A stretch of 64,000 nucleotides of DNA from an alpha proteobacterium L41A (GTDB lineage: Bacteria; Pseudomonadota; Alphaproteobacteria; Caulobacterales; Caulobacteraceae), in the NCBI GenBank assembly GCA_000335735.1, contig AMYY01000013.1:1-64000 (forward strand), in the 5' to 3' direction. Position numbers and translations under genes: made by a program. A model generated the notes under the pieces. The model saw only the letters and a list, made by a program, of their open reading frames with translations, searched no databases and was not told where the DNA came from. Below are positions 35,636 through 45,121 of the stretch, piece after piece; the stretch's first letter is position 1; each line of letters starts with the position of its first letter.

Positions 35636-36235
35636 TCAACCGGCGCAGCGCAGCGTCAGGTTCAGCCGACCGCCGCCGGGGATCAGGCGCGACGATCCGG
35701 CCAGCACGCGGTCAACGCCGTGACGGGCCAGGCGCGCGGGTCCGGTCAGGGCGCAGACGTCGCCGCTGTCCAGCCTCAACGTCTTGGTGCGTCCGCCCTC
35801 CGCCGCGCCGATGCGGAACGTCGCCGTGTCTCCCAGCGAGACCGACAGGACGGGCGCGCCGAGGTCGGCCTCGTCCTTGTCCTGGTGCAGGCCCATCTTC
35901 GCCGCATCGCGATACAGATTGACCAGGCAGGCGTCCGGCGGCGTTAGCCAGCCGACCGTGGCGTCCCACAGGTCGAGCAGCACAGTCGGGATCGCGGGCC
36001 AGGGTCGCCCGGTCTCGGGATGGATCGACTGATAGCGATAGCCGCCCCGGTCGGAGACCCAGCCCAGCGGACCGAAGTTGCTCATCTGAACCGAGAAGGG
36101 CCGCCCGCCCGGCGTGGTCGGCCGATACAACGGCGCGTCATCCAGCCGGGCGAACACCTCGGCGACCAGATCAGCCTGCGCTGCGGCGTCGAGCGCCCCC
36201 GGCCAGAGCCGGAAGCCCTCGACGGCGGTCTTCAC
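35636..36235 (-). CDS. alkB: Alpha-ketoglutarate-dependent dioxygenase AlkB
   Basis: Repairs 1-methyladenine and 3-methylcytosine in DNA by oxidative demethylation with Fe(II) and 2-oxoglutarate. LHQDKDEAD contains the HxD of the metal site, the distal histidine is in LARHGVDR, and RLNLTLR binds 2-oxoglutarate. YQSIHPETGRPWPAIP forms the nucleotide-recognition lid. I use the GTG at 36235 (VKTAVEGFRLWPGAL), which comes straight after the stop of the upstream gene; an ATG at 36274 would overlap that gene by 38 bases. No ada gene is near. Confidence 0.9.
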   Translation of the reverse strand: MKTAVEGFRLWPGALDAAAQADLVAEVFARLDDAPLYRPTTPGGRPFSVQMSNFGPLGWVSDRGGYRYQSIHPETGRPWPAIPTVLLDLWDATVGWLTPPDACLVNLYRDAAKMGLHQDKDEADLGAPVLSVSLGDTATFRIGAAEGGRTKTLRLDSGDVCALTGPARLARHGVDRVLAGSSRLIPGGGRLNLTLRCAG

Positions 36236-36236
36236 C

Positions 36237-36605
36237 TCAGCGGGTGTAGGTGTATTCGCTGACCTCACAGACATTGATGCGCGACCGCGTCAGCTCCTGA
36301 CCGTTGGTGAACTCGGCCTTGAAGTCATAGATGCAGGCGCCCGAGCCGTCATCGATATTGATGCGCACATCCTGCCCGCTCTCCAGAACGTCCGAGCCCA
36401 GGATGTCCTCTTCCCAGTCGTCGCTGCGCGAATCCGACGCGTAGAAGCGCAACATGGTCCAGCCGGTGCGGTTCTTGATGGTGACGTGCCGATCATAGCC
36501 GTCGCGCGACTGAATGGCCGGCGCCCCAGCAGGCGGCGCGGCGGCGGCCGCAGATCCGATCAGAACGGCGGCGGCGACGGCCGCCTTGAGCATGGTCTTG
36601 ATCAT
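36237..36605 (-). CDS. Secreted protein of unknown function
   Basis: A 122-residue exported protein. The signal peptide is MIKTMLKAAVAAAVLIGSAAAAA, with cleavage expected near residue 23. The mature domain of about 95 residues has a RHVTIKNRTGWTMLRFYASD strand pair, a DDWEEDILGSD acidic turn, VRINIDDGSGACIYDFKAEF and a final NVCEV, so one disulfide is likely. Similar small beta-sandwich-like proteins are common in Caulobacterales and unnamed. It precedes alkB on the same strand with almost no gap, but a functional link is not implied. Confidence 0.75.
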   Translation of the reverse strand: MIKTMLKAAVAAAVLIGSAAAAAPPAGAPAIQSRDGYDRHVTIKNRTGWTMLRFYASDSRSDDWEEDILGSDVLESGQDVRINIDDGSGACIYDFKAEFTNGQELTRSRINVCEVSEYTYTR

Positions 36606-36728
36606 TGTTTCCTCTCCCTTCCTTCATCGCGGTCCCCAGAACGCGATGGGAAATCCTATGCCCGATGATCGCTGTCTTCGCATCTTCGAATTTCAGCGTT
36701 CGCCGAAAGCGTTGAATCGCATAACGCC

Positions 36729-36756
36729 CTTGCGGGCGGGGGGGATTTTCCCATAT
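36729..36756 (+). promoter_or_regulatory. RpoH-like heat-shock promoter of dnaK
   Basis: CTTGCGG (36729-36735) is followed after 14 bases by CCCATAT (36750-36756), matching the CTTG...CCCAT pattern of heat-shock sigma factor promoters. It lies 140 bases before the dnaK start. The rest of the gap (36606-36895) shows a C/T-rich start and no clear second structure. Confidence 0.55.
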
Positions 36757-36895
36757 CGGGGCCAGCTTCGGAGAAACCCCGCGAAACTTGGGGCTATCCA
36801 GCCTGATCCACGCCAACCCAACCGGGGGCGGTCACGCGCGGCGCTTCGTCGAAGGCCGCCGCATCGCCCGCCGAACCAGAGAGACTGAAGAACAC

Positions 36896-38815
<1,920 letters not shown>

Positions 38816-38843
38816 TCCGTCACAGGTCGCTGAAATGATACGG

Positions 38844-38874
38844 CCCCGCTTGTCTTGCGATAGGCGGGGTCTTT
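38844..38874 (+). terminator. Terminator-like hairpin between dnaK and dnaJ
   Basis: CCCCGC (38844-38849) pairs with GCGGGG (38864-38869) around a 14-base loop and is followed by TCTTTT. It is a modest intrinsic terminator or attenuator that would leave dnaJ expressed at a lower level than dnaK. Confidence 0.5.
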
Positions 38875-38990
38875 TCATGAAACTTGCATCATTGGTCCCG
38901 GACCCCATGTCAGCCGGGACATCGATTTCGACCAACGCTCGATAAGAGGCGAGGCGAAAGCGAACGGGGAAGTATGAGGACGAACGCCCG

Positions 38991-40193
38991 ATGGCGCGTG
39001 ATTATTACGAAGTTCTGGGTGTCGAACGCACAATCGACGCCCCCGGCCTGAAAGCCGCCTACCGCAAGCTGGCCATGATCCACCATCCGGACCGCAACGG
39101 CGGCTCGGAAGAGTCGATGGCCAAGTTCAAGGAGCTGTCCGAGGCCTATACAGTGCTGTCGGACGACAACAAGCGCGCGGCCTATGATCGTTACGGCCAT
39201 GCGGGCGTGAACGGGGGTGGCGGCGGCAATCCCTTCGGCCAGGGCGGCCAGGGTTTCTCGGACATCAACGACATCTTCTCCCAGGTCTTTGGTGATGCGT
39301 TCGGCGACGCGTTCGGTGGACGTCAGGGCCGGGGCCAGCAGGGCGGACCGCGCCGGGGCTCGGACCTGCGCTACGATCTGGAGATCACCCTGGAGCAGGC
39401 CTACAAGGGCGAAGACGTCGAGATCGACATCCCCTCGACCATGACCTGCGACACCTGCGAGGGGTCAGGCGCCAAGCCGGGCACCAAGCCCGTCACCTGC
39501 ACCACCTGCCAGGGCGCCGGTCGCGTGCGCCAGGCCAACGGCTTCTTCCAGGTCGAGCGCACCTGCCCCCGTTGCCACGGCCAGGGTCAGATGATCGCCG
39601 ATCCCTGCACCACCTGCCACGGTCACGGCCAGGTGCGCAAAACCCGCACCCTGAACCTGAAAATCCCCGCCGGCGTAGACGACGGTTCGCGCATCCGTCT
39701 GTCGGGCGAGGGCGATGCGGGCCAGCGCGGCGGACCGCGCGGCGATCTGTACGTCTTCATCTCGGTCACGCCGCACGACCTGTTCGAGCGCGACAACCTG
39801 GACCTTCTGGTCACCGTGCCCGTGCCGATGACGGTGGCGGCTCTGGGCGGCGAGATCGACGCGCCCTGCCTGGTCTCCACGGCCTGCGACGGCAAATGCA
39901 AGGCCTCGGTCGCCGTGCCGGCCGGCGCCCAGACCGGCAAGACCGTACGCATCAAGGGCAAGGGCATGCCCCATCTGAACGGCCGCAACCGAGGCGATCT
40001 GGTGGTCGAGCTGTTCGTCGAGACGCCCACCGATTTGACCGCGCGCCAGCGTGAGTTGCTGGAAGAGCTTGCCCTGTCGTTCGGGGAGGGGCAGAACCCC
40101 AGGAATTCCAGCTTTGCCGGAAAGGCGAAGCGTTTCTGGGCCGACATCCTGGGCAATCAGGACGCGGACGGGTCGAAAGAGAACGCGGTTTGA
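38991..40193 (+). CDS. dnaJ: Chaperone DnaJ (Hsp40)
   Basis: Co-chaperone that brings substrates to DnaK and triggers ATP hydrolysis. The J domain has YYEVLGVERTIDAPGLKAAYRKLAMIHHPDRNGG with HPD near residue 33. A Gly/Phe-rich linker follows. The zinc-binding region holds four CxxCxGxG repeats (CDTCEGSG, CTTCQGAG, CPRCHGQG, CTTCHGHG) from about residue 150. The two C-terminal substrate domains complete a type I DnaJ of 400 residues. Its stop overlaps the TTG start of dapB (TTGA). Confidence 0.97.
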   Translation: MARDYYEVLGVERTIDAPGLKAAYRKLAMIHHPDRNGGSEESMAKFKELSEAYTVLSDDNKRAAYDRYGHAGVNGGGGGNPFGQGGQGFSDINDIFSQVFGDAFGDAFGGRQGRGQQGGPRRGSDLRYDLEITLEQAYKGEDVEIDIPSTMTCDTCEGSGAKPGTKPVTCTTCQGAGRVRQANGFFQVERTCPRCHGQGQMIADPCTTCHGHGQVRKTRTLNLKIPAGVDDGSRIRLSGEGDAGQRGGPRGDLYVFISVTPHDLFERDNLDLLVTVPVPMTVAALGGEIDAPCLVSTACDGKCKASVAVPAGAQTGKTVRIKGKGMPHLNGRNRGDLVVELFVETPTDLTARQRELLEELALSFGEGQNPRNSSFAGKAKRFWADILGNQDADGSKENAV

Positions 40194-40939
40194 GCGCAAT
40201 CTTCCACGCCGGCATTTCCGGCTATCGCGGCCGGATGGGGCGTGCGGTCTCTCAGGTTCTGGACGCCCGCGAAGACGTGGTGGTCGCCGCCCGCTTCGAT
40301 TGGGGCGAGACCGCCGACCTGTCGCTGTGCGACGTGATCATCGACTTCTCGACGCCGGCGGCTTCAGTCGTCCTGGCCCAAAAGGCGGCTGAGCGCGGCG
40401 GCCCGGCGCTGGTGATCGGCTCGACCGGCTTCACGGACGAGCAGGAGGCCGACCTGATGAAGGCCGCGGAGAAGGTCGCCATCGTCAAGAGCGGCAACTT
40501 CTCGTTGGGCGTGAACATCCTGATCGGCCTTGTCCAGCATGCGGCCCAACGTCTGGACGCCCAGGATTGGGACATCGAGATCACCGAGGCCCACCACCGC
40601 CGGAAAGTGGATTCACCGTCGGGCACGGCCCTGATGCTGGGCGAAGCCGCCGCCGAGGGCCGGTTCGCGGATTTGGATGACCTGCGCTCCAAACCCTACG
40701 ACGGGGTCCAGGGCGAGCGCGAGAGCGGCAAGATCGGCTTCTCCTCCATCCGCGCCGGCGGCATCATCGGCGAACATACGGTGCTGTTCGCATCGGAAGA
40801 CGAGGTGCTGACCCTGAGCCATTCGGCGATCGATCGGTCGTTGTTTGCAAAGGGCGCTGTCGCCGCCGCCGCCTGGGTGCGGACGCGAGGCCCCGGTCTC
40901 TATGACATGCAGGATGTGCTGGGCTTCCGGCAGGCCTAG
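40190..40939 (+). CDS. dapB: 4-hydroxy-tetrahydrodipicolinate reductase
   Basis: NAD(P)H-dependent step in the lysine and meso-diaminopimelate pathway. GISGYRGRMGRAV at the N-terminus binds the dinucleotide. EITEAHHRRKVDSPSGTALMLGE contains the active-site histidine pair, lysine and the substrate-binding SGTA. FSSIRAGGIIGEHTVLFASEDE is the second family signature. At 249 residues it is at the short end of the family. The TTG start overlaps the dnaJ stop; co-transcription with a heat-shock operon is a frequent alphaproteobacterial arrangement. Confidence 0.95.
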   Translation: MSAIFHAGISGYRGRMGRAVSQVLDAREDVVVAARFDWGETADLSLCDVIIDFSTPAASVVLAQKAAERGGPALVIGSTGFTDEQEADLMKAAEKVAIVKSGNFSLGVNILIGLVQHAAQRLDAQDWDIEITEAHHRRKVDSPSGTALMLGEAAAEGRFADLDDLRSKPYDGVQGERESGKIGFSSIRAGGIIGEHTVLFASEDEVLTLSHSAIDRSLFAKGAVAAAAWVRTRGPGLYDMQDVLGFRQA

Positions 40940-40956
40940 GCTTGGGGCGCCGCGCG

Positions 40957-40995
40957 CCACGCTATGTTCGCGACGCGGTCGCTCACGACTTGAGC
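40957..40995. repeat. Intergenic hairpin repeat, copy E (diverged)
   Basis: Occupies the gap between the convergent dapB and dnaQ genes. CGCTATG, CGC, CGCGGTCGCTC and CTTGAGC align in order with the reverse complement of copy C, but the outer arms no longer pair well. Confidence 0.45.
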
Positions 40996-41005
40996 TAAAA
41001 AGAGA

Positions 41006-41728
41006 CTAAGCCGCGTCTTCCTGCGCCGGCAGGCCGTAGGCTTCCCACAGAGAGCGGTCCTTCAGCGCCTTGGCGAGGAAGGCGACGTGGGCGGCCTGTT
41101 CCTCGGGCGTGGAGCGCGGCGCTAGGGGGCGGGGACGCTGGCCATAGGCGGCGGTTTCAATGACGCCGCCGGGGCCACGACCGACCGGGGTCGACGACAA
41201 ATCCAGCACCCGCTCCTTGCCGCCGCGAAGCTCCAGATAGACCTCGGCCAGCAGACGGGCGTCGATCAAGGCGCCGTGCAGCGTCCGCTCGACCAGCGAC
41301 ACCTTGTAGCGTTTGCACAGGGCGTCCAGCGAGTTGGGCATGCCTGGAAACCGCGTCTGGGCCAGTTTCAGCGTATCGATCCAGCGCGCCTCGCCGGTGA
41401 TCGGCCGGCCGCACCGCGCATATTCGAAGTCGATGAAGTTGCGGTCGAAGGCGGCGTTGTGGGCGATCATCTGCGCGTCGCCGATAAATTCGATCAGGTC
41501 GTCGGCGATCTCGGCGAACTTGGGCGCATCCTTGACCTTTTCGTCGGTGATGCCGTGAACCCGGATGGCGTCGGGCGGGATCAGCCGCTCGGGATTGACG
41601 AACCGATGGAAGGTCCGCCCCGTCGGCAGCAGGTCCTGGATCTCGATACAGCCGACCTCGATCAGCCGGTCGCCCGTCTTGGGGTCGAAGCCGGTGGTTT
41701 CCGTATCCAGAACGATCTCGCGCGCCAT
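41006..41728 (-). CDS. dnaQ: DNA polymerase III epsilon subunit (3'-5' exonuclease)
   Basis: Proofreading subunit of the replicative polymerase. REIVLDTETTGFDPKTGDRLIEVG is exonuclease motif I with the D-x-E pair, IAHNAAFDRNFIDFE is motif II, and RTLHGALIDARLLAEVYL is motif III with H-x4-D, so the metal site is complete. The C-terminal tail after residue 190 is the region that binds the alpha subunit. Length 240. It reads away from the origin, as do the genes before it, 24 bases behind coaE. Confidence 0.96.
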   Translation of the reverse strand: MAREIVLDTETTGFDPKTGDRLIEVGCIEIQDLLPTGRTFHRFVNPERLIPPDAIRVHGITDEKVKDAPKFAEIADDLIEFIGDAQMIAHNAAFDRNFIDFEYARCGRPITGEARWIDTLKLAQTRFPGMPNSLDALCKRYKVSLVERTLHGALIDARLLAEVYLELRGGKERVLDLSSTPVGRGPGGVIETAAYGQRPRPLAPRSTPEEQAAHVAFLAKALKDRSLWEAYGLPAQEDAA

Positions 41729-41752
41729 TCGCCCTTAATGGCGGCATTCGCC

Positions 41753-42385
41753 TCAGCGCGAAAGGCTCGCCGCGCCGTGCCGGGGAGATATCCACGACGG
41801 GTCCAGAACGGCGGCGACGATCGCCTCGACCTCGGCCCGCGCGGCCTCCAAACCCCGGCTGGTGTCGATGACGAAATCGGCGCGGGCGCGCTTTTCGGCG
41901 TCCGGCATCTGGCGCGCCAGGATGGCGTCGAACCGTTCGCGGGTCATGCCGGGGCGGGCCAGGACACGCTTCGCCTGGATCGCCGGATCGGCGGTGACCA
42001 CCACCACGGCGTCGACAGCCCGTTCTCCACCCGTCTCGAACAGGAGAGGGATGTCCAGAACCGCCAGTTTCACACCCGCAGTACGCGCCGCGTCCAGTTC
42101 CGCCGCGCGTCCCTGAGCGACCAAGGGGTGGACGATGGATTCGAGACGCCGAAACGCGGTCTCGTCTTTCCCAAGGGCCTCGGCCAGACGCGTGCGATCG
42201 ACCGCGCCGTCCACCACGACGCCGGGAAAGGCTTCGCCCACAGGACCGACCGCCTCACCGCCAGGCGCATAGAGGCGGTGAACCGCATCGTCGGCGTTCC
42301 AGACGACAGCCCCCAGATCGGCGAACATGGCCGTCGTCGTCGACTTGCCCATGCCGATGGAGCCGGTGAGGCCGAGCAGGATCAT
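41753..42385 (-). CDS. coaE: Dephospho-CoA kinase
   Basis: Last step of coenzyme A synthesis: phosphorylates the 3'-OH of dephospho-Co[24 protein letters not shown] carries the P-loop, [17 protein letters not shown] the substrate site with the conserved aspartate, and [12 protein letters not shown] the second signature. Length 210. It overlaps aroE by four bases at its start. coaBC is also in the window at 1.5 kb. Confidence 0.95.
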   Translation of the reverse strand: MILLGLTGSIGMGKSTTTAMFADLGAVVWNADDAVHRLYAPGGEAVGPVGEAFPGVVVDGAVDRTRLAEALGKDETAFRRLESIVHPLVAQGRAAELDAARTAGVKLAVLDIPLLFETGGERAVDAVVVVTADPAIQAKRVLARPGMTRERFDAILARQMPDAEKRARADFVIDTSRGLEAARAEVEAIVAAVLDPSWISPRHGAASLSR

Positions 42386-43212
42386 GCCGTCTCACCCAGA
42401 TGCGTCATCAACAGGGCGCGAAGATCGAGAGGCGGCGGCGGGCGGCGGAACAGGGCTTCGAACGACGGCGCCGCCTGGCCGATCAGCATCGCCAATCCAT
42501 CCACCGTCGCCAGGCCGCGTTCGCGCGCCGCCGTCAGGAAGGGCGTGGCCAGCGGCTTATAGGTCATATCCATCACCACCGTGCCGGGCGCAATCCGGTC
42601 GAAGTCGATGTTGGGCGCCACGCTGAGCGCATTGATGACCAAGACTGCACCGTCGAAGGCGTCGTCGGCCGCCATGACCCGAACCGAGGGTCCAAGATCG
42701 GCGGCCAAAGCCTCTGCGCGTTCGGGCGAACGGTTGACGATGCGCACCTCGGCGCCGGCCTCGACCAAGGCCCCGGACCCTGCGCGCGCCGCGCCGCCAG
42801 CGCCCAGCATCACCACCGGCCGCCCGGCCACGTCCAGGTCCGGCGCCTGTTCCTTCAAGCCACGCATCAGGCCGATCCCGTCGGAACTGTCGGCCAGCAC
42901 CCGCCCGTTTTCGAACTGCAGGATATTGGCCGAGGACGTCAGCCGCGCCGCCGCCGTCGCCTGATCCGCCAGGGCGAAGGCCTGTTCCTTGAACGGCGCG
43001 GTGACGTTCAGCCCCATGATCAAACCGGCGCGTCCCGCTGCGATCAGGGCCTCGAACCCGGCCGCATCGGCAGGGGCGAAGGGGACATAGCAGCCGTCGA
43101 TCCCGCCGGCCGCCAGCCAGGCGTTGTGGATGACCGGGCTGAGCGAATGGGCGACCGGATTTCCGGCGATCCCGGCGACCATGGCGGCCCCGGATATGCT
43201 CTGCGTGCTCAT
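42382..43212 (-). CDS. aroE: Shikimate dehydrogenase
   Basis: NADPH-dependent reduction of 3-dehydroshikimate in aromatic amino acid synthesis. [26 protein letters not shown] holds the shikimate-binding S-x-S near residue 22. [18 protein letters not shown] contains the catalytic lysine in N-x-T-x-P-x-K, and [17 protein letters not shown] binds NADPH. Length 276. Start and stop overlap maf and coaE by four bases each, so maf-aroE-coaE are translationally coupled. Confidence 0.95.
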   Translation of the reverse strand: MSTQSISGAAMVAGIAGNPVAHSLSPVIHNAWLAAGGIDGCYVPFAPADAAGFEALIAAGRAGLIMGLNVTAPFKEQAFALADQATAAARLTSSANILQFENGRVLADSSDGIGLMRGLKEQAPDLDVAGRPVVMLGAGGAARAGSGALVEAGAEVRIVNRSPERAEALAADLGPSVRVMAADDAFDGAVLVINALSVAPNIDFDRIAPGTVVMDMTYKPLATPFLTAARERGLATVDGLAMLIGQAAPSFEALFRRPPPPLDLRALLMTHLGETA

Positions 43213-43805
43213 GCCGCGATCACCCCCGCCCGACGCAGCTCTTTCAGCACCGGCCAGAGCGGCAGGCCCAGCACCGTGAAATAGTCGCCGTCCACCGCTT
43301 CGAACAGCTGCGAGCCCAGCCCTTCGAGCCGGTAGGAGCCGACGCAGGACAGCAGGGCCTCGCCCTCGGCTGCCAGATAGGCGTCGAGGAAGGCGTCCGA
43401 GAAATCGCGCATCCGCATCTGAACCGTATCGACGCCGGACCAGACGATCTGGCCCTTGGTCGCCAATGCTGCGCCGGAATGCAGCTGGTGCGACTTGCCA
43501 CGCATGGATTTCAGCCGCTCGCGCGCCGCGTCCAGAGACTTGGCCTTGGAGACCAGGCCGCCGTCAAAGGCCAGGGTCTGATCCGAGCCCAACACCCAGG
43601 CAGTCTCGTCATCGCGCGAAGCGGCCAGGGCCTTGGCTTCCGCGAGACGAACGGCGAGGGCGGCGGCGTCCAGGTCGGTCGAGACGGCCTTGATGGCGTC
43701 CTCATCCACATCGGCGACGCGCACCTCGAAAGCGACGCCCGCGTTTTCCAGCATGGCGCGGCGGGCCGCGCTCTTGGACGCCAAGATAAGAGATTCAGAT
43801 TTCAC
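43209..43805 (-). CDS. maf: Maf-family nucleoside triphosphate pyrophosphatase
   Basis: Hydrolyses non-canonical or modified nucleoside triphosphates to monophosphates. LILASKSAARRAMLENAGVAFEV gives the S-x-S-x-x-R motif at the start, DVDE the next acidic site, and VLGSDQTLAFDGG the catalytic aspartate. The SDQ rather than ADT form points to the m7GTP/YceF-like or related branch. The start is a GTG overlapping the stop of the DUF299 gene (GTGA); a longer open frame to 44192 is not family sequence. Length 198. Confidence 0.93.
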   Translation of the reverse strand: MKSESLILASKSAARRAMLENAGVAFEVRVADVDEDAIKAVSTDLDAAALAVRLAEAKALAASRDDETAWVLGSDQTLAFDGGLVSKAKSLDAARERLKSMRGKSHQLHSGAALATKGQIVWSGVDTVQMRMRDFSDAFLDAYLAAEGEALLSCVGSYRLEGLGSQLFEAVDGDYFTVLGLPLWPVLKELRRAGVIAA

Positions 43806-44671
43806 CAGGTCGTCCCGATCTTGTGGTTGCGATGCTCGCTCAACAGATTGGTGATCGCCGCCGCCGTCTCTTCCACCGAACGGCGGGTCACGTCGATGGT
43901 GGGCCAGCCGCGCCGCTCGAAAGCGCGGCGCGCCTTGATCGTCTCGTCGCGCACGGCGTCCTGATCGGTGTAGTTCGACGACTGGCTGGCGTTCAGATTG
44001 TCGATGCGGTTGCGCCGGATCTGAACCAGCCGATCGGGCGACACGGTCAGGCCGATCACCAAGGGGTTCTTCAGCTGGGTCAGCCGCTCGCCGTCCTCCT
44101 GCCCCGGCACCAGGGGCACGTTGGCCGCCCGGATGCCCCGGTGGGCCAGATAGATGCAGGTGGGGGTCTTGGACGTCCGGCTGACCCCGCAAAGCACGAC
44201 GTCGGCGCCCTCCAACTGATCCAGCGAGCCTTGGCCGTCATCGTAGGCCATGGCGAAGTCCAGCGCCGCGATCCGGTTGAAATAGTCGTGGTCCAGGGCG
44301 TGCTGGGCGCCGACGCGGGTGGACAGGGCCGCGCCGAGATAGCGCGACATGGCCCCGACCAGCGGATCCAGCGCGCCGATCTGGGGCATGTCGAGGCGAC
44401 GGCAGCCCTCTTCCAGCTGCTCGCGCAGATCGCGGTCGACCAGGGTGTGGAGAACGACGCCCGGCGCGGATTCTACTTCCTGCAGCACCCGCTCCATCTG
44501 CTTTTCGGACCGAACAAGCGAATAGATGTGCTCGATCGGAATGACCCCATCGAAGCGTGCGGTCACCGCCTTGGCCATGGCGTTCAAGGTTTCGCCGGTG
44601 GAGTCCGACACCAGGTGGACGTGGAAATAGGTGGCCAGACGGGCCGGTCCCGAGGGTCTCGCAGGGCTCAT
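43802..44671 (-). CDS. DUF299 bifunctional kinase/pyrophosphorylase (PPDK/PEP synthase regulator)
   Basis: A 289-residue regulator of the family that inactivates and reactivates pyruvate phosphate dikinase or PEP synthase by ADP-dependent threonine phosphorylation and phosphate-dependent release. HVHLVSDSTGETLNAMAKAV opens the domain, and VLCGVSRTSKTPTCIYLAHRG contains the P-loop G-x4-SKT. The ATG at 44671 is preceded by GGGAGA. It is the homologue of the gene (RP001 family) flanking the Caulobacter and Rickettsia origins, and here it is the last leftward gene before the origin gap. It overlaps maf by four bases. Confidence 0.92.
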   Translation of the reverse strand: MSPARPSGPARLATYFHVHLVSDSTGETLNAMAKAVTARFDGVIPIEHIYSLVRSEKQMERVLQEVESAPGVVLHTLVDRDLREQLEEGCRRLDMPQIGALDPLVGAMSRYLGAALSTRVGAQHALDHDYFNRIAALDFAMAYDDGQGSLDQLEGADVVLCGVSRTSKTPTCIYLAHRGIRAANVPLVPGQEDGERLTQLKNPLVIGLTVSPDRLVQIRRNRIDNLNASQSSNYTDQDAVRDETIKARRAFERRGWPTIDVTRRSVEETAAAITNLLSEHRNHKIGTTW

Positions 44672-44836
44672 GAGACTGTCTGTCTCCCTGTTGAAAGTTG
44701 GGGGACGGCGTTGGACCGTCGGGGCGCCGTTTTTCTTAGCCGCTGATCGATCCGCCCGCGAGCGGGGATGAGGGTGGATCGCGTTGGTCGTCCGTCGCCG
44801 GATCATCCCAAGGCGGAAAACCAAATTTCCAACCGC

Positions 44837-44845
44837 TGTGGAAAA
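44837..44845 (-). promoter_or_regulatory. DnaA-box-like site in the origin gap
   Basis: TGTGGAAAA on the plus strand reads TTTTCCACA on the minus strand, a single change from the DnaA box TTATCCACA. It is the best match in the gap. Confidence 0.5.
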
Positions 44846-44911
44846 TCCTAATGAAAGGTTAACGACGCTTAACCGTGTTCACAGGCGCACGTCCCCGCAA
44901 ACCCTTGCTTG

Positions 44912-44926
44912 TTAAGGTTTCGTTAG
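44912..44926 (+). promoter_or_regulatory. CtrA-binding-site-like sequence in the origin gap
   Basis: TTAAGGTTTCGTTAG fits TTAA-N7-TTAA with the last base changed. CtrA binds such sites at the Caulobacter origin to block initiation in swarmer cells. A second pair at 44859-44872 has a 6-base spacer. Confidence 0.5.
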
Positions 44927-45121
44927 GGATTGTCCACCGGCGGGATCAGTCGTTTCGCCATCCCCGTTAAGGATACGGCAGGCGTGGATATCCGCTTTTG
45001 TTCCGCCGCCACCGATCGAGTCATCCCCGCCATTCCACCGCCCTACCTGCCACTTCGAATCTTTTAATTCTTAATCTGATTAGGGATTGAGAGCGGGGGG
45101 CTGTGACCTTAATCCTCCGGC

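Larger units (their letters stand above)
44672..45121. other. Predicted chromosomal replication origin (Cori-like)
   Basis: A 450-base gap between the leftward DUF299 gene and rightward hemE, the same flanks as the Caulobacter origin. DnaA-like boxes: 44837-44845 (reverse complement TTTTCCACA, one change from TTATCCACA), 44930-44938 (TTGTCCACC), 44983-44991 (reverse ATATCCACG), and 44773-44781 (reverse CGATCCACC, near the G-box TGATCCACA). TTAA sites: 44859-44872 (TTAA-N6-TTAA) and 44912-44926 (TTAA-N7-TTAG), plus several around 45064-45112. GANTC methylation sites: 45018-45022 and 45057-45061. An AT-rich stretch covers 45055-45090. The hemE promoter must also be here. Confidence 0.8.

Noticed and set aside
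35626-35650. GGGCGCTCAACC next to alkB as a sixth hairpin-repeat copy.
   Set aside because: Only the first ten bases agree with the family, there is no inner palindrome or GCGATAG, and part of it is coding.
43209-44192. Longer Maf protein using the full open frame to 44192.
   Set aside because: The upstream part overlaps the DUF299 gene, is Arg/Gly-rich and lacks homology; the GTG at 43805 gives a normal Maf.
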